NCBI RefSeq assembly: GCF_000801105.2
Contig: NC_079516.1
Coordinates: forward strand, 9,920,001-9,984,000
Origin: Raphanus sativus
Taxonomy: Eukaryota > Streptophyta > Magnoliopsida > Brassicales > Brassicaceae
Reading direction: 5' to 3'
Length of the DNA: 64,000 nt
Positions 12,280 through 24,750 of the stretch are shown here, in pieces. Within the stretch, counting starts at the first letter, position 1. The number at the start of each line of letters is the position of its first letter. Both the position numbers and the translations under genes were made by a program. The notes under the pieces were generated by a model. It saw only the letters and a program-made list of their open reading frames with translations. It ran no database searches and was not told the origin of the DNA.

Positions 12280-12758
12280 AGCTAGTAATTTTGGCTTACT
12301 GAAACACACATATCAAACAGTATAAACTATTTGTATAAACCATATCTAAAAGGATGAAAATTCCATAGACGATAAAACGTTCTTTGATAACTCTATGAAG
12401 GTAAAAGCATGAATTGGCGTTTGAAACATTGGAGGTATACCCTCATCTATGACTTCACTACTCTAAAATACTTGTGCAAATAACTGGAAAGGAAGATGAT
12501 ATACCATAGTTGGTGAGAAAGAGTCATATCCTCAAGGTACATTGTCTTTGACATGAAATCAATCCCAGTAGTTGCCTGCAAAACGAAGACCTGTCAACGA
12601 ATTTTAAAGAGGTCTATTAACCAAATCCATTGGTTATGCCAATTTTTTCTTAAGAATATGTTGAAAAATAAGTCGAAAAATAAGTGGCGACAAATGGTGG
12701 ACTCCATTTCTCTATACAGTTCTTTGTTGCTAATAATGTAAGGTATGTAAGAAAATGA
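12280..12758. other. Intergenic, no gene recognised
   Basis: Short ORFs only, none resembling a protein family. Nothing supported. Confidence 0.45.
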
Positions 12759-12766
12759 ACACTAAG

Positions 12767-13439
12767 TAGGTCTGGACGCGGATCGGATATCCGGATTTTT
12801 GAAGGTATTTGTGGTTTGCTTCGAATGTTACGGATATCTAATTTTCCGATTTGCTTTGCTTCGGAAAAACGGATATTCGGAAAAATGGATATCCGGAAAA
12901 TAAATAGATATTTGCAGATATTTGCGGATACTTACGGATATCTCATTTGTTTTGATTAATACAAATAATATTAAAAATTCAATACAAATTTGTTTTGTAA
13001 AATATTTTTTTGCTTAAAAGATATAGTGAATCTACATATTTTGTAAATTTTTAAACTTAATTAATAATTATAATAATACAAAACTTAAAAAAAATATTAT
13101 AATTGTCATAAATGTTTTCTCTTCTTTTATATAATACTTTTATATAAATAATAATGTGAATAGAATCTCTCAAATCATATGTTAAGAATAATAATTATAT
13201 AATTTTATATATCTAAAATTTTAAATATAATCAAAATATACATGTATTTATATATTGACGGATCGGATCGGATATTCGCTTCCCAAAATTTTATTATTTG
13301 TGATTTGCTTCAATTTTAACGGATATTGAGTTTTAATATTTGCTTTGCTTCGAAAGCTTACGGATATTCGGAATTTTCGGATTGAATATTAACGGATAAT
13401 AAATCAAATCAAATTTAACGGATAAAATGCCCAGCCTTA
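12767..13439. mobile_element. Non-autonomous hAT-type MITE with 8-bp target duplication
   Basis: The 673-bp element starts TAGGTCTGGACG and ends GCCCAGCCTTA, imperfect terminal inverted repeats. It is flanked on both sides by ACACTAAG (12759-12766 and 13440-13447), the 8-bp duplication expected of hAT transposons. Both subterminal regions are dense in GGATAT, GCTTCG and CGGATATCCG motifs, with AT-rich DNA between. It encodes nothing. Confidence 0.85.
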
Positions 13440-13447
13440 ACACTAAG

Positions 13448-15335
13448 GGGTAGGGGAAGTCAACTAACATGTGTAGAAATTAGAAAGGGTGGCCCGTGGC
13501 CATGAAAGCACTGAAACGAAGAAACAGTAATAATTTATAGAAAAAGGTTTATAATTATCGTCAAAAATACAAATGCAACAAATATAGGTCATCATCACCT
13601 ATCACCACTAGCCGACAAAAAGGGGTACCATTCAACTCGGGTTCAATTAGCGTTTTTTTATCACCAAGATTCGATTAGCTTTAGGCAAAATATGTAGGAT
13701 ATGTGTCATCTGACCCGTAAAGAAAAATCTATTCTTTTAGATATAGACCAAGACAATTAAAATTTTAAAACCAAGACAATTAAAATTTAAAACCAAGATA
13801 TAAACTCAAATTGGAAGAAGATATATAAACTCAAATTGGATTCACATCAGTGTTTCGTCCGTGCATGTGAGCTTCATCTTATCTATATATTTATTATTAT
13901 ATTTATTATTAATTCTAAATTCATCATAATAAATTATTTTTATACTTTCAAAAAGTTAAAATTGAACATCGATTTATAGTTTCATCAAATATATATAAAT
14001 TTGTTATTGAGTTAGAAAAATCGAAAGCAGTCAGCGTAATATAAATATTTATAAAATTCTTGTACTTAACTAGTATTTATGGATCCTTCTATTTTGAATT
14101 TTAAAATTTTATAATTGAAAATAATATTTTCACATAATAATACAATATATAAATTATTTTATCTATATTATTTATGAATTATTATAAGTCTTTCTTTTAT
14201 TTAGTTGAATTTGTTACAAACTAAATATCATCATGTTGTTATCAAATCTTCAGTGTGTTGGTCTGTTGGGATTATGCTAGTTTCATTAAAAGTAGATAAG
14301 ATGAGACTACAAATATTATATAATGCCTTGTATTAATATGTTTAGGTGGATTATTTTTTTGTAACATCCGGTTTATGGTATATAAAATTTTTTTAATAGA
14401 ATTGATTTTACTATCTATGTCATTAAACTGCATTAACACTTCTAGTCACACATCTTAAGAAATTCTAGATTCGTGCTTTAGTTGGAGTAGTGGAAAGATA
14501 AGGAATCTATCTGCGAGTGAGACCAAAGAGAAAATCACGTGGTGATTTTAATGTCAGTAAACAATACTTTCGAGTCTTCGAAAAATTAACACACCGTTTG
14601 TCACACAAAATTGAGATCACACGCCGAGTGAACATGCGTGGAAGGTCCATTAGTCATGGGCGGCCATGGTATTATAATTGGTATCAAACAATTGATAACA
14701 ACACATAAGTCGGATAGAAATCCTACGACACACAAGAACTCGAAAAGAAGACTTCCGATAACACCTTAAAGCACGATCCCTAGTTTTTCGATGGCGCATT
14801 TGAGCAAGAATCCTATACCACTCCCAATATGGTAGATCAGAGAGACTAACCGGAAGAGGAGGTGACTTACCTTCCCCATGCACTGTCACCTCTGGAGAGC
14901 TTAAAGCCTAGCAAGGGAGATCTAGATCATGATCTTAGCCTGAGGAAAATTGCTATACTCCAAGAGCTCCTCCCTAAGAGCCGACTTATCACCCTCCAGA
15001 AAGGACACCAACTTGCCGCCACTCCAAAATAACACCATCATCAGAACTCAAAATGGTTGGTCTAAAAACTCACAAGAGGAGACCTTGAATAAGTGAGCAG
15101 ATCAAAGCAACATAAGTGCATGAATGAAGGAAGCAGACAGAAAACAAAGAGAAAAATTAAAGCTTTTCACACTGTACATTTAAATGTGATAGACTTCGTC
15201 GGATTTTCATGGATACCATCATGATGTTGTTTGAATCTTCCTTACTGCAAAACCATCTGTGTAATGTGAAAATATATTTTTCTTTTCATGCTCCATTCAC
15301 AAAGCAACATGTGATGTCTTTAAGATTTTGATGAC
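13448..15335. other. Intergenic; unidentified moderate-GC segment 14510-15130
   Basis: Mostly AT-rich. The part at about 14510-15130 has a more balanced composition and reads like non-coding repeat DNA. ATTGGTATCAAACAATTG at about 14679 resembles a degenerate tRNA-Met primer-binding site, so an LTR-retrotransposon leader is possible, but no LTR pair or gag/pol text was found. Confidence 0.3.
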
Positions 15336-15338
15336 TTA

Positions 15339-15957
15339 GGGCCTGACTGGTGTAACCGCAGCGGTTGCGGTTGCGGTTGCGGGAGTTTGCAGGTGCGGGT
15401 GGTTGCAGTTTGAAGCGTTTTCTAGAGATTTGTACGATTGGTACAGCTGTTAGAAATTGTTGCGTTTGCGGGACTCTTATGACTGGTAAACTACCAAACG
15501 CAACATGTGTTAAATAATAATTTAACAATATTTACATTTTATGTAATTATAAAATATTAAAAATCCTAATAATATGATAAATATAAAATTTATATTGATA
15601 AAATCATATTATTCAATTTTAAAAATTTATAGAAAATATTTTAGTTTTGAATTTTTATAATATAAATTGAAAATATAATATGAATACATTTTACAATTTC
15701 TATTATTTCAATTGAAAAATTTTATTGGATATTTTTAGTATTATTTTTATTTATTCTGTTTTTAAAGAAAAAAAATTTACCCTCCCGCAACCGCCCGCAA
15801 CCGCAAACGCTAGCTGGAACCAGCTTTTGATTTTAAGAGGTTCGAAGCGGTTTGAAGCGATTTGTAGCGTTTTCTGTGATTGTTTCAAAACGCCAACAAC
15901 CGCTATGAACCGCAAAAGCTGCGTTTGCGGGTGGTAGCGGGAAAAGCAGTCAGCCCC
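15339..15957. mobile_element. PIF/Harbinger (Tourist-like) MITE
   Basis: The 619-bp element has terminal inverted repeats GGGCCTGACTG and CAGTCAGCCCC, flanked by TTA on each side (15336-15338 and 15958-15960), the 3-bp duplication of PIF/Harbinger elements. Just inside each end lie repeated GCGGTTGCGG / CCGCAACCGC units. The AT-rich middle has no transposase. Confidence 0.85.
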
Positions 15958-15960
15958 TTA

Positions 15961-16440
15961 AAAGGTGTACAATATCCTCATGTGTTGTGTTTAAATCCTT
16001 TAACTGTGCTTCAACCAACAAAATTCCTTCGACCTTGGCGATGTGTAAAATCTCTTATGAATTTTCATTTTTGTTTTCATAAACCTTCTTGTTTCTGCTC
16101 TTTCAAATATACCATAATATTAGTGAAAATTTCAAATATATAATTTATTTACAACAAATTAGCACATTTATAATATTTTTAGTTATTTTTGCTGGTTTCA
16201 GTGGATAGTTCGGTATTAGGTTCGGATAATAGTAATTTGAAATCCAACAAAGTCAGATATAATGAAATCCAGGATATCTAATCAATCGTCTTAATATTGA
16301 TTGGATTACCCAAAAAGGAAAAACTAGAGATTCGTAATTATGCACTAGTCAAATGTACTTGTGTGTGAATATGTCTTTTATGTAAGATAATAGCTTGCTG
16401 AGTAAGAGACAACCACATGTCATAACACCGCATAAACAAA
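15961..16440. other. Intergenic and promoter region of the defensin-like gene
   Basis: AT-rich DNA leading to the gene at 16513. No separate element is bounded here. Confidence 0.4.
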
Positions 16441-16448
16441 AGAAACAA

Positions 16449-16450
<2 letters not shown>

Positions 16451-16489
<39 letters not shown>
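16451..16489. repeat. (GA)n microsatellite in 5' leader
   Basis: An uninterrupted AG repeat of about 39 bp ends about 24 bp before the start codon at 16513. The paralogue at 44940 has only a purine-rich leader there. Confidence 0.9.
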
Positions 16490-16492
<3 letters not shown>

Positions 16493-16512
16493 ATTACTTA
16501 CAGAAAGAAAAT

Positions 16513-16900
16513 ATGAATCTGGCTCCGATCTTCTTGGCTTGTTGTGTTTTATCCTCTGTTCTCCCAAGCAACCTTTCACAAGGTAATTATCATACTGAGA
16601 ATTTCAGTTTGCTCATAGAACTATAGTGTTATCAAATCGCCTTGGTTCCACTCTCTTTTTCTTGTTGTTAATGAATTAGGTGAAGAATTAAGATTGAGCA
16701 CTGCACAAAGAAAGCCGTGGTGCCCATCGAGAAAACAAGTGTTCAATGGTTCATGCTCAGCGGATGGAGGACAACAGTGTTTAAATGACTTATTAAGTAC
16801 ATGGGATCAAAGTGTAAGGCTCAGCCCAATCTACTGCAATTGCAATCCTAAACCTAAAAACAAGCGTCTCTGCAATTGTCCTAATATGATTTGTCCATAG
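16513..16900 (+). CDS. SCR-like/defensin-like secreted cysteine-rich peptide, intact
   Basis: Exon 1 (16513-16582) encodes the signal MNLAPIFLACCVLSSVLPSN. Exon 2 (16680-16900) encodes the mature part, with the phase-1 intron of the defensin-like family. The 96-residue product has eight mature cysteines: WCPSRKQ, NGSC, GGQQC, IYCNC, LCNC, MICP. Family members are secreted peptides, often acting in pollen or stigma signalling or defence; the ligand role here is inferred. Arabidopsis has a cluster of SCRL genes beside At1g60990 (from memory), matching the GcvT-like neighbour at 24995. A paralogue at 44940 is broken, and 3' relics lie at 24751 and 63918. Confidence 0.85.
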
Positions 16901-17126
16901 TAAACATGATTCGCTAACTTTACTTAGGCAGTGGTTATTTTGTTAAATGGCGTATAAGTAGGTATCGGTGTCCGGGTACTTGTTTGGGTTAGGCTTAAGT
17001 TTTTTTGGGTTCAGCTTCATAAACTCCGTTTGGATATTATTTCAGTATGAGTTGTTCAGAAATTTTTACATGTCGTATGAAAATAAACATATAATGAACA
17101 TCTGATGTACTTATTTAAGTTTTAAA

Positions 17127-18142
17127 CTAGATCTTGACCCGTGCGACCGCACGGATATTAATTTTCAGTTTTAGGTTTTATTTATTTATACTAAAGAGTA
17201 TATTTGTAATATTTGATCGTTTTATATTGACTAAGGTAGGGGTGGATATTTGGGTATCCACTCGAATTCGGTTAAAATTTATTCGGATTTGAGTTTTTTT
17301 GAGTTTAAAGATTCTAACTCTATTCGAGTATTTATAACCTTTGGTTCCGGTTTGATTCAGATCTTTGCGGATTTGATAACCCGTTTAAACTATTTTTAAA
17401 TTTTCAAAATTTATATATCTTTAAATTTCTCTAAATCTAAAGCCAAAGTACCTAAGTTAAAAATTAAAAATAGGTTTAACTTGAATATTTGGATGAAGAA
17501 TAAATATATATTTTAAGTATTTTTGATGTTTTGATTATTGTCTATCTACTTTAAATGTTAACTTTTGATTATTTTTTATATTTCAAATATTTTAAACAAC
17601 TTAAAATAACTTATATCTTAGAGATTAATTCGAAAAATAGCTAACATATTGAAGTATATAAATATGATTTAAATATATTCGAATATCCAAAATATTTCGT
17701 TCGGATAAGGTTTGGTTATGGTTCTCTAGATACCAAGTTTGGATATTATCTAGTTTCGGTTCAAATTTGCTAATACTTTTTTCGTTCAGATTTTTAAATG
17801 AAAAATTGATATTATAATTTCCAGAATTGTTTGTCTAATAAAAACATATATTTTTTTTTTGAATTTGACATTGATTTAATGGAGAAGTTAATGAAGTGTA
17901 TTAAATTCAAATTTAATTTTGGAAATCACATTAATCTAAGTGGAAAAGACAAAACATTAAAATAGGAAGTATCATTTAGTTGTGTATTTAATTTAAATAT
18001 AATTTTAGAAAACACATTAATCTAAGTGGAAAAGACATCATTAAAATATGAAGTATTATTTAATGTCAGTGGCATACCATTGTAATTAAAAGTGAAAACT
18101 AAGGGGTATTTTATATGGGTACTTCTCTTTTAATAATATAGA
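17127..18142 (-). mobile_element. Non-autonomous Helitron with precise ends
   Basis: On the minus strand it starts TCTATATTATTAAAAGAG (18142 downward) and ends in a GC hairpin (CCGTGCGGTCGCACGG) then ATCTAG at 17127. It sits between A (17126) and T (18143), the Helitron rule. Copy B lacks it: TAAGTTTTGAA|TATCTTATC at 60331-60350 is the joined flank. It carries a TTCGG-rich hAT piece beginning TAGGGGTGGATATT at about 17236, and no protein gene. Confidence 0.9.
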
Positions 18143-18166
18143 TATCTTATCAAATATATATATATA

Positions 18167-18256
18167 CTAGAAGATGGTCCGCACCTTGTGCGGATTAATA
18201 TACATCCAATTAATTTTAATTGTAACATAATTTTTGTAAAATTTATATATATGCAT
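18167..18256 (-). mobile_element. 3' end of another Helitron (both copies)
   Basis: CTAGAAGATGGTCCGCACC with the hairpin CCGCACCTTGTGCGG is a minus-strand Helitron terminus. The same end is at 60364 in copy B, so it predates the duplication. Its 5' end was not located. Confidence 0.65.
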
Positions 18257-19998
18257 GATACTGTAGAGTATTATCATTATATTAACTTATGTAATTTGGA
18301 ATCAGACACTTTAACAATATATTTTAAGGTATTTAGATGAACAGATCACTCTCCTCTAAGAATCAGTCTTCTTATATACGAAACCAACATCCTTATAATA
18401 CTACTAGGCCGACCTTGATGCCATACCATAGTGTTTAGGGGTCAACGTGGGAAATCAACACGTTGTGGAAACGGAATATGTGATTTTCCTAAGAATATTT
18501 AGAATAAATAATACTATAGTTGAATTTAAAGAAATAAATGATATCCAATATATCCAAATAATAACCAAATCGACTGTAAAAAAATAAAAACGACTAGATA
18601 TAACATATTTAAAATAATATGTTTAATTAAATTAATATAATATTATTAATATAAATTATGCACACAAATTATAAAACTTAAAATTACAAATCCACAGAAA
18701 TCAATTATTATAATATATTTATTTTATAAATATTTATATCCGTGCATGAGCACGAAAAAATTACGTAGACTGTGTTTTTGCTAGGCGATTATCACGTGCT
18801 CGTGCACAAATATAAACATTTATGAAATTATTAAATTATAAGAATTATTAGATATGCATGATAAATTAAAAAAATCAAAGTATAATTATGTTACCATCTT
18901 AATTAGATATGTACTTTCTAAATATAATATGTCATATTTATTGAAATATTTATTTTTTTATATTGAGTTAGTTTTATTCTTTTAAACTAAGCAATGATTT
19001 TTTAAAATTATGTTAAAGTAGAATCATTGTTTCTTAACTTCGAGTAGTTCAGTTCATCTTCTCTCTTTTTTTTTTTATCAATTTTCAGTTCATCCTCTTA
19101 TTTGCATATATATATTGTAACTTTTTTATATATGATATATGTAGTTTCAGAGAAAATAGGAAAAGTATATCAAATCAAAGTTGTATTAAAACACATAATT
19201 TGAAATAAAATTCATGCACATTTATGAATATATAATTAAATCATGACAATTGGTTGATTTGATACTTCATATTTTAATTAGTTTGGTAATTTATATTTGG
19301 TCTATTAGGTTTTTTTAAAAATAAATAAAAATATTTTATTAAAATTAGACTAAAATAAGAATAACCTTGTTAGTTATATTTTTCTTAGATTAAATAATAT
19401 ATTTTGTAAGATTGTGTATAATTTGATATATGTTGTTTTTGATAAAATAAAAAAACTGAAGTGTTGAGAAATTCATAAGATAATTACACCAAAAACTTAT
19501 AATCTTTCTCTCCATCAATTTTCTTATATTCAGTTCAGATCAAGCAATATTAATAAGTTTAATTTTCATTCTAACATTGTTTGAATTGTTTATTCAGTTT
19601 TCAGTTAATATTTATAAAATAAAAATAAAAATGATAGCTTATGATAAATTTTTGTTACAAAAAATTATAATCATTTAGTCAAACCATCCTCGTAAAAATA
19701 ATATTTTATCTTTTTATTAGCCTCACATTTTTAAATATTTATTTTGTTTTAAAGTAGTCACACATATATTTCTTTTGGTGAAAATGGTATTAAATAATCA
19801 GTTTATGTTTTTTAAAATTGTTTTAATCATTTGATTAAAATATAATTATATTAAAATTATTATTTAACAACAATATCTAAATTATTATTATTTTTTTAAT
19901 TTATTTTTTTAAAGTATACATTAAAGTTTTTATATATTTACTTTTTGTTTATGTTAATAAAAATAAAAAAAAAATAAATTTTTTGTTTATATATAGAA

Positions 19999-20038
<40 letters not shown>

Positions 20039-22019
20039 GTTTATTATTTATGTTCTTTGTTAAAAACGAAATTTAAGTTAAAAACTCATTAAATTTTTAA
20101 TAAAAAAAGGAAATAACAATAATATTTTTTATTCTAAATATATTAAAATTTGATCAATTTTCTTATTTGCATTTAGGTCGTTAATGTCTTAGATATGTAA
20201 ACATGTTTTGCACACTTGTTGTCTTTATAAATGCGAAGGAGTGAGTGACAACTCATGAGTTGTTCCTTCGCCTTTGTGCGTGAGCTCTTCATAGTATGCC
20301 GCATCTTTCTCCTCTTCCATAACCTAAAATGCATCCTTTCCTTCTCTCTTTCGATCATGTCCTCGACTGTGTTCTTTTTTTTTCCCTTTCCCCTATTTGT
20401 TTGTTATTTTTTATAGTTTTCCCCTCTTTTTTATTTTTTTTCTATTTATTTGTTTTTATTTGTATATCTAATATATAGATATATATGAAAAGTTTTGATC
20501 ATTTTCTCCCCGAGAGCCTCTTTTGTGCCAAAAACTTGAAAAGAGTCTATTTTGAAAAATTGCACTACTTTTAATTATCCTCTCTTTTTCTTTTACATCT
20601 AAATATTGGTTAATATATGCGCGTTCATTATATATATACTGGTGATTTTCCCGTGCTCATGCACGTGTATAAATATTTATAAAGTAAATATACTATAATT
20701 ATTTACTTTTAATTTTATATTAATTTATAATTTGTAAGCATAATATATATTAATAATGCTATATTACTTTAATTAGACAAACAATTTTAGATATGTTTTA
20801 TCTTGTTGTTTTTGTTTTTTTACAGTCGATTTAGTTATCGTTTGGATATATTGGTTTGCATCTATTTCTTTGAATTCAGTAATATTATCTTATATTCTAA
20901 ATATATTAAAATTTTGATTAATTTTATTATTTTCATTTAGGTTGTTTGATTGTCTTAGATATGTATATATATTTAGGAAGACTATTTGTAGTTTAAGATA
21001 TATTGTGTTTAGAATGAAATAAAAATAAACTAAAGTGTCGGATTCCAAATTACATAAATAAATATAACAATAATATTACAAAGTCTCATGGATATATCTA
21101 AATTTTACAAAAGAACTAAACTGTAACAGTTGGTTAATGTTTTATCTTCATTTGGTAATATGTTTTGAGTCATCCTATAATTTATATTTATAAAATAAAT
21201 TATTACTATAAAAATTAAATGCTCTTATTGTAGCTAAATCTATGCTATTCTTTCAAACTCAGACTGAAGTATCATTATTTTTATTATAATTAAGTCAAAT
21301 CAAATTATTTGTATTTATCATTTAATGTGCATGTATTTTCATATATTTATCAAATTATATGTTGACTTTTTAAAAAATATTTGAAAATAAAACAGTGGTC
21401 AATAGGAAGTTACATACATAAGTAGCTGTTACATTTTTCGAAGCTCATTAACACATATCGGTATTTACAATAATTAAAATATATTTTAAATTCTAAATAA
21501 ATTTATGCCTTAGATTTATAGAATGGTAAACTGAAATTTATTATAAATAATCTTAAGAGTCTGAATTCAAATTCGCTTTGTTATTTTGATTATGGTTATA
21601 TCAAGTTCCATAAACATAAAAACATAAAAATATTAAAAATATAATATTAAGAAAATATATAATTTAAGTAATGATAAAGCATATAGTTATGTTATTTGAA
21701 ATATTTTGTAATTATTTGATCAAAGGATGTTTACTGTTAAGAAACTTTTTAGTTCTCTTAAAAAACAGTAAAAATTGTTATTGTATTTGAGAAATTATAT
21801 TATAGAAGTAAAATATGATTTATAGATAAATATTTTGCTGTAATTGAAAGATATTGTAGTCAAATATATATATGAAAAAATAAAACATTTCAATAATACT
21901 AACTATAAACTATTTTTAGTCAGTTTAATATATATTAGTTTATGTTACTTAATTATGTAATCTTCTAGGAAAATATATGGATATATAAAAATATTTCTAT
22001 TACTTTGAAAATATGTATT
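18257..22019. other. AT-rich block with scattered Helitron termini, (TA)n at about 20003-20036
   Basis: No gene was recognised. Hairpin-plus-CTAG-like termini occur at 18735-18760 (plus orientation, CCGTGCATGAGCACG), at 18782-18812 (minus, CTAGGCGATTATCACGTGC) and at 20639-20672 (minus, CTGGTGATTTTCCCGTGC). The block is missing from copy B. A perfect TA repeat of about 34 bp lies near 20003. Confidence 0.55.
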
Positions 22020-22604
22020 TTTCAAAATTATGTTTTAAAATAAAAATACTTCTTTTTCTAATATCAAGACTATCTGTGTGAAATGTTATTTTTATGAAAT
22101 CACATTTTATACAAATATATATTTTTATCTAAGAAAATATAGATATGAAGAAAGTATTTTATTACTTCAAAAGTATATTTTATGTTATTTAAAACTTTTT
22201 AAATGGAACATTACTATTTTATGAACTTTTTTTTTAATGAAATCATATTCTATAGACATATATGTTCTTTTTAAAACTTTCTTTTAAGCTTTATAAATGT
22301 TTTCTTTTTTTTATTATATATCTTATTTGGAAACATTTTAAAAGGAAACTAAATAAAAAACCAATAATAATATTTTAAATATATAATTCATTAAGAGTAT
22401 CAATGTAATCAACCATCATGAAAATTAACTTGATTGTGGCAAATAGTAAATTGACTTCTCAGATAATATTATTCGAGAAAGGAAGAAATACATTACATCA
22501 CATTTTTGAAATCCAAACACAAAGAACTTCCGTGGAAAAAGGAGTTGAATAAAAGAACATAATAAACAGAAAACGTTTTAGAACTTCAATCATCCAGTCC
22601 AAAG

Positions 22605-24208
22605 TTAGTTAACAAAGGCGCATTTCCTCCTGACCTCACCTTGCTTCCCGGTAAGAATCTCGACGAAACCAAGTTTGACCATTGATTCTGAGAAATCTCT
22701 GTTGAAGGAAGCCCCACGGGTCAAGACCTGCGCCTGAATGTAGAGGTTGGTGTCAAGGTCATCGAGAAGTGTTGCATCAGATGTGAACAAACCCTTCTTC
22801 TGAGCCACAATGTTGAAGTAGTGAGAGTCAAATTTCTTGGCACTGCCTGGGTCCATATCCACAGGGGTCTTGAAATCAGTTGGCTTGCATCTTTTCTTCA
22901 ACGCCCTAACGTAGCTAGGGTTCATCGCTGGGTCAAAGTCGCCTCTGCCCGTGAAGTTATGGATACGGTTGTTGATGATAGCGCAAGAAGACACACCTAT
23001 GGTGTGAGCCCCTGTTCAATCAATCATTTGATAGTCAGCTGGCGTGATACTTAAATTAAGATTTTTTTGGGTCAAAACATGTTTTAAATTAAATTCTAAG
23101 AGGGAAAATCTCCGAAATTACACATTTTAAATTTTATTTTAAAATAGCACTGAATAATAAAAATTCTCAAAATATCATTTTATACTAACTCTTAAATCTT
23201 AATCTCATTTCTACTTTCTAAATACTATAAACTCTCATCGCTAAACACAAACCCGATAATAAAATATATTTTTAAAAATTTTAATTGGTGCTATTTTATA
23301 TATAGTTTTCTCTGTGTAATTTTTGAATAAAAGGTGTTATAATACTATTTTAGGGTATTTTCTTTAGATGATTTGTATATAAATACCTGAGAGGACGACT
23401 AGGTCTTTAGTGTTAAGACCCTTGTCGAGGAAGTTTTTCTTCAGTGTCTTTACATCGGAAAATGGAGATGGTAAATTAACTTCGGAAAGCTTCGAGATGC
23501 GTCCGTCCCTCCGCCCCAATGGAACAGGCCACCATGGTCCTCCGATCTAAAAAGAAAAAGAAACCAATCAATGAGAAAAATAAGTTTAATACGAACACTA
23601 ATGTTAACTGGTTTTGGAATGATAAATCATTAGAATGCAACATGTTACGTACCACTGCAACAGCGTCTCTAGCGACCAAGGCAAGAACATCAGCGCAAGA
23701 GACAGCACCACGACAACCCTTAATCCTGTCGAGAGCTGACTTGGCGGCATCAACCACTTCGTAGCCTCTCACTGACAAGTTGGGCACAGCGTCTCTTTCC
23801 GCATCTTTGAAAGGTGATTTCAGAAGAATGGAACCGTCACATCCCTAATGTGTACATGAATAATATCCACAAGTTAATTTATGAAGGTGCAAACTATACT
23901 ATATAAAGGACTCACGTAAAACATAAAGAAAAATATTAACTTACTCTGACAAAACAGTCGTGAAAATGCATCCTCAGAAGGGCAGCAGCAAGAGTTGGCC
24001 TGCGAGAGACGTATTGAAATGTGACACGGCGGACAATGGTTTCCACTTGTGGACACGTGGAGCGGTAGTAGTCAAGGTCAAGATCACCCTGCATTTTTGG
24101 GTTCCTTTGTCCATTTTGTTTCCTAAGTGGGTTCCCATATGGATTTGCAAGGGAAACTCCAACAATGCCAAGAAGAACCACAAGGACAAGTAAGTTCTTC
24201 AGCGCCAT
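22605..24208 (-). CDS. Class III secretory peroxidase, copy A
   Basis: Four exons on the minus strand (24208-23945, 23844-23653, 23546-23387, 23011-22605) encode 340 residues, the classic four-exon plant peroxidase structure. A signal peptide ([20 protein letters not shown]) leads to the distal haem site [11 protein letters not shown] with catalytic Arg and His, then GCDGSILL (calcium site), [14 protein letters not shown], and the proximal histidine in LSGAHTIG. The C-terminus is VRRKCAFVN. It should be secreted and use hydrogen peroxide to oxidise phenolics or lignin precursors in the wall. Text such as KKRCKPTD and LTGKQGEVR suggests the PER27/PER3 side of the family, but that is from memory. 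The coding exons are identical to copy B (61781-63386). Confidence 0.93.
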
Positions 24209-24281
24209 TGTTGTCTCTCTTCTTTGTTTGAGTATTAAAGCTAAGTTTAGGGATGAAGAGAAACGAGAAAGCCTCAGGCTC

Positions 24282-24289
24282 TTTTTATA
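24282..24289 (-). promoter_or_regulatory. TATA box of peroxidase copy A
   Basis: TATAAAAA on the minus strand lies 74 bp before the start codon at 24208 and is kept at 63460-63467 in copy B. Confidence 0.55.
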
Positions 24290-24672
24290 GGAGGGCGTTT
24301 TGAAAAGTTCCGTTGCTAAATGTCAACACATGAATTAGATAATACCCATTTGCAAATATTAATCATATCTGTTTCTTTATAGAATCTCCGAAGAACATTG
24401 CATGCCTCCACGATCATCCTGATTTTGTTTGATGCTTGAATAATTCAACTCTCAAGAATATATAAAACTCAAAATTTTGAAATGATTATTAACTTTTCTG
24501 CCTTAATTCTCTTTTGCTCTACGGAAAGTCTACGGAAAGCAAACTCTGTTTTTCATTCGAAGTAAAATAATAGTATTCTAAAACCAATGCTTTGTTGTTA
24601 TTTGTTAACCTCAAAGTGATTATTATCTAATTGCAATTGTATGAAAACAAACATAAAAATAACAAAATACAT

Positions 24673-24720
24673 CTAGGTGATTGCCCGTACTCATGCACGG
24701 ATATAAATATTTATAAACTC
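24673..24720 (-). mobile_element. Helitron 3' terminus next to a defensin-like relic
   Basis: CTAGGTGATTGCCCGTACTC followed by ATGCACGG is a minus-strand Helitron end. Copy B at 63851 keeps the perfect stem (CCGTGC/GCACGG). No matching 5' end was found, so the element is truncated about 40 bp from the terminus, where the relic at 24751 begins. Confidence 0.6.
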
Positions 24721-24750
24721 AGCCCCAGTCAGATCCAAGTCAGATCCAAT

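Noticed and set aside
12553..12741. 62-residue ORF between SINE and hAT MITE
   Set aside because: No homology recognised and no splice or promoter context.
14640..14720. Possible retrotransposon primer-binding site
   Set aside because: Match to tRNA-Met is imperfect and there is no LTR before it or gag/pol after it.
20173..20358. Basic 61-residue minus-strand ORF
   Set aside because: Lies in transposon-rich DNA, no recognisable family, no supporting context.
22821..24193. Plus-strand ORFs through the peroxidase loci (also 61997-63371)
   Set aside because: Antisense shadows of the peroxidase exons, duplicated only because the gene is duplicated.
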